Assembly: GCA_002482815.1 (NCBI GenBank)
Contig: DLGS01000442.1
Span: 1 to 11,687 of the forward strand
DNA length: 11,687 bases
Source of the DNA: Bacteroidetes bacterium UBA7688
GTDB lineage: Bacteria; Bacteroidota; Bacteroidia; Chitinophagales; Chitinophagaceae
Direction: 5' to 3'
Each line of letters opens with the position of its first letter. Position 1 is the stretch's first letter. The notes under the pieces are model-generated. The model was not told where the DNA came from, ran no database searches, and worked only from the letters and a program-made list of their open reading frames with translations. Of the stretch, positions 7,345 through 11,687 are shown one piece after another. Made by a program: the position numbers and the translations under genes.

Positions 7345-7503
7345 ATGGATACAACCAAAATGGCTAACTTGTTAGCTAATTTAAACTCACTAAGCCTTCA
7401 CGATAAAATTTTTATCGTGGAAAATCTAATTACCAACGTTCGAGATAATGACGAAGAAAAACTGATGCAATTGATGAATCAGGTAAGAAGTGTTGCAAAA
7501 TAA
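7345..7503 (+). CDS. Small hypothetical protein, 52 residues (62 if frameshift repaired)
   Basis: The reading frame starts at ATG 7345 and ends at TAA 7501. The product is hydrophilic, predicted helical and acidic in the middle (DNDEEK), starting MDTTKMANLLANLNSLSLHDK; I do not recognise the family. Support for a real gene is a + strand terminator 25 bp downstream and a strong Shine-Dalgarno upstream. That Shine-Dalgarno belongs to ATG 7314 in another frame. Removing one A from the AAA run at 7317-7319 would join ATG 7314 to this frame and add the residues NELLNSLSE, which continue the same leucine-spaced pattern. The gene may thus be a 62-residue protein with a frameshift (real or a sequencing error), or a 52-residue protein preceded by an overlapping 17-codon leader. 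An in-frame TGA at 7315 rules out a further upstream start as the sequence stands. Confidence 0.5.
   Translation: MDTTKMANLLANLNSLSLHDKIFIVENLITNVRDNDEEKLMQLMNQVRSVAK
7361..7378 (+). repeat. Short hairpin inside the small gene
   Basis: TGGCTAAC and GTTAGCTA pair around TT (8-bp stem including one G-U). It covers the TAA (7365-7367) of the 17-codon leader frame. It is short, and could be coincidental. Confidence 0.25.
7399..7419. repeat. Perfect 10-bp inverted repeat inside the small gene
   Basis: CACGATAAAA and TTTTATCGTG flank a single T. It lies within the coding frame (codons for HDKIFIV). The GATAAA/TTTATC core is shared with the palindrome at 7211-7229, in inverted order. As DNA it could be a protein-binding site; as RNA the 1-nt centre would force partial opening of the stem. 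Confidence 0.35.
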
Positions 7504-7527
7504 TTAATTGTTTAATTTTAGATTGAG

Positions 7528-7555
7528 AAGCTGTTCTTTAGAGAGCAGCTTTTTT
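7528..7555 (+). terminator. Intrinsic terminator of the small gene
   Basis: The left arm AAGCTGTTCT (7528-7537), loop TTAG and right arm AGAGCAGCTT (7542-7551) form a stem with one U-G pair, running directly into six T (7550-7555). The orientation serves only the + strand; on the - strand no T tract follows. It lies 25 bp after the small gene's stop and overlaps the end of folP, so it marks a genuine + strand transcript converging on folP. Confidence 0.8.
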
Positions 7556-8411
7556 ATTTACCCAACATCTCAAAAAGCTGGATGGTTTCCTTCGCTTCTT
7601 TTACATCGTGAACCCGTAATATATTGGCACCTTGCTGCAAAGCAATCATATTTAAGGCCGTAGTACCATTCAATGCATTTGCAGCATCAGTATTCAAGGT
7701 TTTATAAATCATAGATTTTCTTGAAATTCCGGCAAGAATTGGTTTACCCAGCTGACGTAATTGTGCCATATTATTCAATAATTCAAAATTGTGACCGATA
7801 TTTTTGGCAAAACCAAAACCCGGGTCAAGAATAACATCGAAAATTCCGGCTTTATTACAACGGTCAACAATGTTTCCGAAATCCTGCAACACTTCAAGGG
7901 TAACATTTTTATACTCCGGATTTTTATGCATTGTTTGGATTGGTCCTTTCAGGTGCATTGCAATGTAGGGAACCTTTAAAGCTACAACTGTTGGAAGCAT
8001 ATTTTCATCAAACAATCCTCCGCTGATGTCATTTATAATGGACGAGCCCGCTTCTACGGCGTTTTTTGCAACTTTTGAGCGATAAGTATCAGTTGACAGC
8101 CATATTTCAGGAAACTGCTTGTGAATCGTTTCGAAAGCGGGAATAACCCTATCCAGTTCTTCCTGTTCAGAAACCTCGGCAGCACCTGGTCGGGTAGAAG
8201 CGCCTCCAATATCCAGAATGGAAGCGCCTTCACTGATCATTTTTTCTGCCTGCCGTAAAATATCGACTGTATTTTGCCGGCGGCTGCCCGCAAAAAAACT
8301 GTCCGGCGTGACATTTATAATTCCCATTACAAGTGGTCTTGTAAGGTCGAGCAAGTTTCCTTTACTTTGCAGCAAATTGGAAACCGGTAAAAGTGTATTT
8401 TTGAAACTCAT
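7554..8411 (-). CDS. folP: Dihydropteroate synthase
   Basis: This cytoplasmic enzyme of folate synthesis joins 6-hydroxymethyl-7,8-dihydropterin pyrophosphate with p-aminobenzoate; it is the sulfonamide target. The 285-residue TIM barrel has all hallmark segments: MGIINVTPDSF (29-39), DIGGASTRPG (67-76), the STDTYR strand, NDISGG, D196-P-G-F-G-F, S230-R-K232 for phosphate/pterin binding, and R266-V-H268-D-V. I chose the ATG at 8409-8411. The frame stays open to 8486, but the extra 25 residues would overlap the divergent DUF1599 start and read through the folP promoter. The -7 box at 8438-8445 ends 27 nt before this ATG. Its 3' end overlaps the terminator of the small + strand gene. folP beside divergent DUF1599 is an arrangement I recall from many Bacteroidota. 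Confidence 0.95.
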   Translation of the reverse strand: MSFKNTLLPVSNLLQSKGNLLDLTRPLVMGIINVTPDSFFAGSRRQNTVDILRQAEKMISEGASILDIGGASTRPGAAEVSEQEELDRVIPAFETIHKQFPEIWLSTDTYRSKVAKNAVEAGSSIINDISGGLFDENMLPTVVALKVPYIAMHLKGPIQTMHKNPEYKNVTLEVLQDFGNIVDRCNKAGIFDVILDPGFGFAKNIGHNFELLNNMAQLRQLGKPILAGISRKSMIYKTLNTDAANALNGTTALNMIALQQGANILRVHDVKEAKETIQLFEMLGK

Positions 8412-8437
8412 TGGATACACACATAATACGTGAACAA

Positions 8438-8445
8438 CAAAGGTA
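8438..8445 (-). promoter_or_regulatory. -7 box of folP
   Basis: On the minus strand the sequence reads TACCTTTG, a perfect TAnnTTTG match, 27 nt before the chosen folP start. The only upstream TTG on that strand is 15 bp away, shorter than usual, so no convincing -33 element is claimed. The box lies in the 53-bp spacer between folP and DUF1599. No matching box was found for the + strand gene. Confidence 0.55.
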
Positions 8446-8464
8446 GCCGCAAATAAAAAACAAA

Positions 8465-9025
8465 ATGAATTCATCTGAGATAACATTACACCAATATCAC
8501 GCTGTAGTTGCCCGTTGCAAAGATTTGTACGTCAGAAAAGCGGCTGATTACGGAACTTCATGGCGGGTTTTGCGTTCTATTTCTATTGTCGATCAGATTT
8601 ATATAAAAGCCTGGCGCATCCGTCAGATTCAGGAAATGGAATCTCAAATGATTGATGATTCGATTGAGAGTGAATTCGTGGGTATTGTGAATTATGGGAT
8701 TATTGCCCTGATTCAGCATTTCTTGCCGAAGGATGCAGACATTGACCTTTCTGCAGATACGGCAAAGGAACTTTATGAGCAAAGGGCGGCAGAAATTGAA
8801 GCCTTGATGCTAAAGAAAAATCATGATTATGGTGAAGCCTGGAGAGCCATGTCGCAGGCCTCTTTTGTGGATTTGATTCTGGTTAAATTATTGCGCATCC
8901 GCCAGATTATCGCCAATGATGGTGCTGTTAAGGTTTCAGAAGGAGCTGATGCAAACTTTGCCGATATCGTGAATTATGGCATTTTTGCGCTGATTTTGAT
9001 GAATGAGGAAGAGCCGCTAATCTGA
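8465..9025 (+). CDS. DUF1599 protein with two tandem domains
   Basis: This 186-residue soluble protein is built of two copies of the same domain. Copy 1 has D28-Y-G..W33-R34, R51-I-R-Q-I55 and V75-N-Y-G-I79. Copy 2 has D121-Y-G..W126-R127, R144-I-R-Q-I148 and V169-N-Y-G-I173, with nearly the same spacing in each copy. This is the Pfam DUF1599 pattern, later described as a nucleotide-modification-associated domain; its reaction is not established. The conserved Asp, Trp/Arg and Asn-Tyr suggest a ligand or metal pocket, which is inference. The ATG at 8465 sits 53 bp from the divergent folP start. The gene meets the dehydrogenase gene tail to tail, 17 bp apart. A housekeeping role linked to nucleotide or folate metabolism fits the neighbour but is unproven. 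Confidence 0.88.
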   Translation: MNSSEITLHQYHAVVARCKDLYVRKAADYGTSWRVLRSISIVDQIYIKAWRIRQIQEMESQMIDDSIESEFVGIVNYGIIALIQHFLPKDADIDLSADTAKELYEQRAAEIEALMLKKNHDYGEAWRAMSQASFVDLILVKLLRIRQIIANDGAVKVSEGADANFADIVNYGIFALILMNEEEPLI

Positions 9026-9040
9026 CAAAAATCAGTTTAG
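9017..9040. terminator. Hairpin between convergent genes, possible terminator
   Basis: CTAATCTGA (9017-9025) and TCAGTTTAG (9032-9040) pair with one T-T mismatch around loop CAAAAA. The hairpin includes the last codons of DUF1599 and most of the 17-bp gap before the dehydrogenase stop. There is no T tract on either side, so it may only weakly stop transcription. Confidence 0.35.
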
Positions 9041-9042
9041 GG

Positions 9043-10038
9043 TTATACCGACTGGTACATTAACTCTATCATACGGACCACTTCTTTGCCTTCTTCCGCG
9101 GTGGTCATTATTTTCTCCCCGTTCAAGAGCACTTCCACAACATTGTCTATCAGTTTATCATGATTACTCATTGAGCCCTGGTACAAACCATAGTCGTTGT
9201 TTTTGGCAGTAATATTGATTGCAGGAATCGCTTCTCCTTTTATTTGCTGGTATTCGATGGTATTCAGGTATTGACCACCGATTTTTATGGTTCCGTTTTC
9301 TGCAAATAGAGTAATAGCGCCTTCCATATTCTTTTCGTAAGAGCAGGTAGTAAAATTAAAATTGACAATGGAACCGTTGCTTGCATTTAAAACAAAACTT
9401 CCGGTGTCTTCAAATTCAGTATTGTGATGATGCGCAAAATTAGCAATGCTGCCTGCTGCCTTGTCAATGCTGCCGTTCAGATAGTAAAGAATATCTACAA
9501 AATGACTGAATTGCGTGAACAAACAACCTCCATCTTTAGCTTTTTTTCCGCGCCAGTCGCTTTCGGAATAATAGGCATCACCACGGTTCCAGAAACAATT
9601 GACCTGCACCATAAAGATCTTACCAAGCCTCTCATCTTCAACCAGCTTCTTCACCGCCACCACCGGAGGATTGTATCGGTTTTGTTTGACAGCAAATATG
9701 GTCTTTCCTGTTTTATTGGCCACTTCAATCATATTATCACATTCCAGTGTGCTCAATGCCATTGGTTTTTCTACCACAACATTTAACCCTGCATTCAGGG
9801 CGGCAATTGTATGCGGTTCGTGCAGATAATTTGGGGTACAAACGCAGAGCACATCAGCATCTGAATTTTGTAAAAGTTCCTCAATTGAGTTGAAAAAAGG
9901 TACGGTATAATTGGCAGCTTTAGCAGCATCAATATCACAAACAGCCACAAGTTCAGCATTGGGATGATGAAGGATATGCTCAGCATGACGCTTGCCAATA
10001 TTTCCCAAACCAATAATTGCAAATTTTACTGTAGCCAT
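9043..10038 (-). CDS. Gfo/Idh/MocA family NAD(P)-dependent dehydrogenase
   Basis: This 331-residue cytoplasmic oxidoreductase is probably active on a sugar or nucleotide sugar. The N-terminal Rossmann fold has G10-L-G-N-I-G15 and an acidic residue after strand 2 (C34-D35), which favours NAD over NADP. The catalytic-lysine motif is E90-K-P92, and the C-terminal domain carries GGCLFTQFSHFVDILYYL with H179 and D182, the usual active-site His/Asp pair. The 'FWNRGDAYY...W+GKK..DGG.LFTQFSH' stretch resembles dehydrogenases of surface-polysaccharide sugar synthesis (UDP-HexNAc-uronate type), but no other glycan gene is in the window, so the substrate is open. It starts 35 bp after the ABC-2 permease stop on the same strand and may be cotranscribed with it. 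Confidence 0.9.
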   Translation of the reverse strand: MATVKFAIIGLGNIGKRHAEHILHHPNAELVAVCDIDAAKAANYTVPFFNSIEELLQNSDADVLCVCTPNYLHEPHTIAALNAGLNVVVEKPMALSTLECDNMIEVANKTGKTIFAVKQNRYNPPVVAVKKLVEDERLGKIFMVQVNCFWNRGDAYYSESDWRGKKAKDGGCLFTQFSHFVDILYYLNGSIDKAAGSIANFAHHHNTEFEDTGSFVLNASNGSIVNFNFTTCSYEKNMEGAITLFAENGTIKIGGQYLNTIEYQQIKGEAIPAINITAKNNDYGLYQGSMSNHDKLIDNVVEVLLNGEKIMTTAEEGKEVVRMIELMYQSV

Positions 10039-10073
10039 AAATTAATCGTCTGAAATGTTGTCTTTAAAATGAA

Positions 10074-11171
10074 TTATTCCCACTTGAAAACCTTACCTGC
10101 AAGGATGTAAACAACTACTCCCCAAGCCAGCAAAACTATAATGTCCACACGTAAATCCCAAAGGTTAGCGCCATCAAAAGCTGTTCTGCGCAAAGCATCG
10201 TTCAGGTAGGTGAGCGGCATTGCATTACTGATGTATTGCAGCCATTTAGGGAAATTGCTGATAGAAAAGAAAGTGCCAGCCAGCAAAAATTGTGGCATCG
10301 TAATGATGTTTGCTAAAGGAGGAATAGAGGATTCGCTTTTTGCCAGCCCGCTTACACTAAAACCAAAACCCATAAAGACCATCACTCCAATCACACATAA
10401 AAATAACATCTGCAAAACCGTGCCCCAGCCGTGTATCAGGTGGTAATCGAAAATGAAATACCCGACTCCGATAATGATAAAGGCAGTAATAATCTGGAAA
10501 ACCAACCTGGCAAAACCTTCACTCAGCACGATCACTTCACGACGAACCGGTGTGGCGAAAAACCTTTTCAAAACCAATGTCTGGCGCATATTGAAGAAAA
10601 TAAAGGCTGTCCCGAATACACTTCCAGCCAGCAATGAAAATCCTAATTGGCCCGGCAGGATAAAGTCTATGGTTTTAAATTCCCGCATTTTTGTTGCAGT
10701 TATCGTTACTGATGCCTGTTCTGAGATTTTTTGTGCAATTTCAGGATTTAAATTCTGTACGGTTTCGTTGATAATAGAGCGTAACTGATTCAATTTATCC
10801 GCCTGCGCTTCTGCTCCGCTCAATTCTACTTTGTAAGCCGGGAAAAGCATTTTCTGTGTCTGAATGTCAATTACTGCCGCAATATCTCCGCTTTTAATTG
10901 CTTTTTGTAATTCGGTATTGTCTTTTACATTAACCCAACTGATAGATTTATTGTCTTTCAGCGTTTTGTACAATTCATTGGTCGTGTCACATTTGACAGA
11001 TTTGGCCACTTTTACATTAAACCCTTTGCTGCCACCCAAAAAACCAAAAGCTACAATAAAAACGAGTGGAAATGCAATGCTGAAAACAACTGCCGAGGGG
11101 CTTTTTAAAATAGATTGGAGGCTGGCCTTGGTCAGTGCGCGCATAGCACGCATATTATTGTATGAAGACAT
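10074..11171 (-). CDS. ABC-2 type transporter permease
   Basis: This 365-residue membrane subunit belongs to the ABC-2 exporter family. There is one N-terminal membrane segment (about 24-46), an extracytoplasmic domain of roughly 120 residues, then five hydrophobic segments starting near IDFILPGQLGFSLLAGSVFG. Typical ABC-2 landmarks are LKRFFATPVRR, LAGTFFSISNFPKWLQYISN and the following PLTYLNDALR. The frame is open to 11216, but I start at the ATG 11169-11171 (MSSYNNMRAM): a perfect -7 box lies at 11198-11205, inside the longer version, and the family starts shortly before the first helix. No ATP-binding subunit gene is present in the window; the neighbours are a MocA-type dehydrogenase and a divergent exported protein. 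The substrate is unknown. Confidence 0.88.
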   Translation of the reverse strand: MSSYNNMRAMRALTKASLQSILKSPSAVVFSIAFPLVFIVAFGFLGGSKGFNVKVAKSVKCDTTNELYKTLKDNKSISWVNVKDNTELQKAIKSGDIAAVIDIQTQKMLFPAYKVELSGAEAQADKLNQLRSIINETVQNLNPEIAQKISEQASVTITATKMREFKTIDFILPGQLGFSLLAGSVFGTAFIFFNMRQTLVLKRFFATPVRREVIVLSEGFARLVFQIITAFIIIGVGYFIFDYHLIHGWGTVLQMLFLCVIGVMVFMGFGFSVSGLAKSESSIPPLANIITMPQFLLAGTFFSISNFPKWLQYISNAMPLTYLNDALRRTAFDGANLWDLRVDIIVLLAWGVVVYILAGKVFKWE

Positions 11172-11197
11172 ATTTATCGGTACGCTGAAAAGTGTAG

Positions 11198-11205
11198 CAA
11201 ATGTA
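11198..11205 (-). promoter_or_regulatory. -7 box of the ABC-2 permease gene
   Basis: On the minus strand the sequence reads TACATTTG, a perfect TAnnTTTG match, 27 nt before the chosen start at 11171. This is the same distance as for folP. No -33 TTG at normal spacing is seen. It supports the short start of the permease. Confidence 0.5.
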
Positions 11206-11249
11206 GGAAGGAACAACTTTATAATTTCGTAAAAAGTATTTGTGCTAAT

Positions 11250-11266
11250 TTGGCACCTGATGCCAA
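11250..11266. repeat. Inverted repeat in divergent spacer
   Basis: TTGGCA and TGCCAA flank a 5-bp centre (CCTGA). It lies 20 bp before the GTG start of the exported protein and 45 bp upstream of the permease -7 box. It could be an operator for one or both genes, or a leader hairpin. The arms are short, so chance is possible. Confidence 0.3.
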
Positions 11267-11285
11267 CTTTAACCCTGGTTTTACT

Positions 11286-11687
11286 GTGAAAAAAAATATC
11301 CTGTTTCTCCTTCTTTTCATTTGTGGTTTTTTACCCGATGTGATTGCTGCGCGCATCTTTATTCCGATGGATGCCGAAGGTCAGCAACAACATCTTAAAG
11401 CTTATGGTGTTGCATTTGCTTCCCTAAAACTGAACATTTCCGTTGACTGGTTGTTGAATTATCGCGGAGGAAGTTTTGCAATCGAGCAAAATGAACCCAT
11501 TGAGCGGATGTGTAAATTGCGAGGTGTCAATTATGATGTCATCAGCGATGCACAATATCTGGGTATTGTTGAAAAAATAAGTGCTGCAGACAATAACGAA
11601 GATATTATCAAACTGGAGAAGGCGCCGAAAATAGCCGTTTATACACCAAAAGGGAAACACCCATGGGATGATGCAGTGACCTTGGTT
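11286..11687 (+). CDS. Exported protein of the family labelled 'asparagine synthetase B' (3' partial)
   Basis: The gene starts with GTG at 11286 and is open to the window end (134 codons visible). The start is fixed by the signal peptide directly after it: M-K-K, then hydrophobic NILFLLLFICGFLP, and a small-residue site near V19-I-A-A22, so the product is secreted or periplasmic. The mature part begins RIFIPMD and contains HLKAYG, WLLNYRGGSF, RGVNYDVISD, KLEKAPKIAVYTPKG and HPWDDAVTLV. I recognise this pattern from a Bacteroidota family that databases often name asparagine synthetase B. The visible part does not support that name: there is no Cys at position 2 for a glutaminase, and the protein is exported. 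The true function is unknown. No ATG is available in frame upstream. Confidence 0.8.
   Translation, partial: MKKNILFLLLFICGFLPDVIAARIFIPMDAEGQQQHLKAYGVAFASLKLNISVDWLLNYRGGSFAIEQNEPIERMCKLRGVNYDVISDAQYLGIVEKISAADNNEDIIKLEKAPKIAVYTPKGKHPWDDAVTLV

Noticed and set aside
7314..7367. 17-codon frame MKRTFKLTIGNGYNQNG as a stand-alone gene
   Set aside because: Too short to call with confidence; treated as a possible leader or the result of a one-base shift. No run of regulatory codons typical of amino-acid attenuators is present.
8412..8486. N-terminal extension of folP by 25 residues with a hydrophobic stretch that looks like a signal peptide
   Set aside because: It would read through the folP -7 box and overlap the divergent DUF1599 start; dihydropteroate synthase is cytoplasmic and the MSFKN start fits the family length.
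11172..11216. Longer start of the ABC-2 permease (15 extra residues)
   Set aside because: The extension covers a perfect -7 box, and the first helix begins soon after the internal MSSYNN start.
11251..11266. Sigma-54 type promoter (TGGCAC...TGC)
   Set aside because: The GG to GC distance is 8 bp rather than the required 10, and the sequence is better explained as an inverted repeat.
1..11687. CRISPR arrays, tRNA or rRNA genes, insertion sequences, phage or defence genes
   Set aside because: No repeat-spacer pattern, cloverleaf, transposase or defence-family motif was seen on either strand.

Overview
The window looks like ordinary chromosomal core of a Bacteroidota bacterium, perhaps a Chitinophagaceae- or Sphingobacteria-like lineage, though the genus cannot be read from it. 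Four things point that way: Bacteroidota-type -7 boxes (TAnnTTTG) in front of several genes, nearly no Shine-Dalgarno sequences, A/T-rich start regions, and gene families typical of the phylum (a cysteine-rich PBP2, DUF1599 divergent from folP, the exported family usually labelled 'asparagine synthetase B'). No mobile element, CRISPR array, phage gene, rRNA or tRNA was seen.

Left part, + strand (1-4405): the 3' end of a YjjG-like HAD nucleotidase, a DinB-fold DUF1569 protein, penicillin-binding protein 2 (mrdA) with its own -7 box, and 28 bp later a glutamate/aspartate-type symporter. A strong two-way terminator (4429-4469) separates this block from a minus-strand block.

Middle, - strand (4484-7132): an APC amino-acid permease followed after 32 bp by a TrmH/SpoU RNA methyltransferase, then a separate 68-residue protein that resembles a small zinc ribbon that has lost most of its cysteines. 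The gap 7133-7553 holds a small + strand gene of 52 codons, or 62 if a one-base frameshift is repaired. It has an unusually strong Shine-Dalgarno, internal hairpins and its own terminator.

Right part: folP (-) and a duplicated DUF1599 protein (+) diverge from a 53-bp spacer. DUF1599 meets a Gfo/Idh/MocA dehydrogenase (-) tail to tail with a 17-bp gap. That dehydrogenase lies downstream of an ABC-2 permease gene (-) with its own -7 box. A GTG-started exported protein (+) diverges from the permease and runs off the right end.

Functional themes are cell-wall elongation (PBP2), amino-acid uptake (two permeases), folate synthesis and RNA modification. No complete novel system is evident. The most unusual spots are the small gene at 7299-7556, the cysteine-poor zinc-ribbon-like protein at 4484-4690, and the exported 'asparagine synthetase B' family protein at the right edge.
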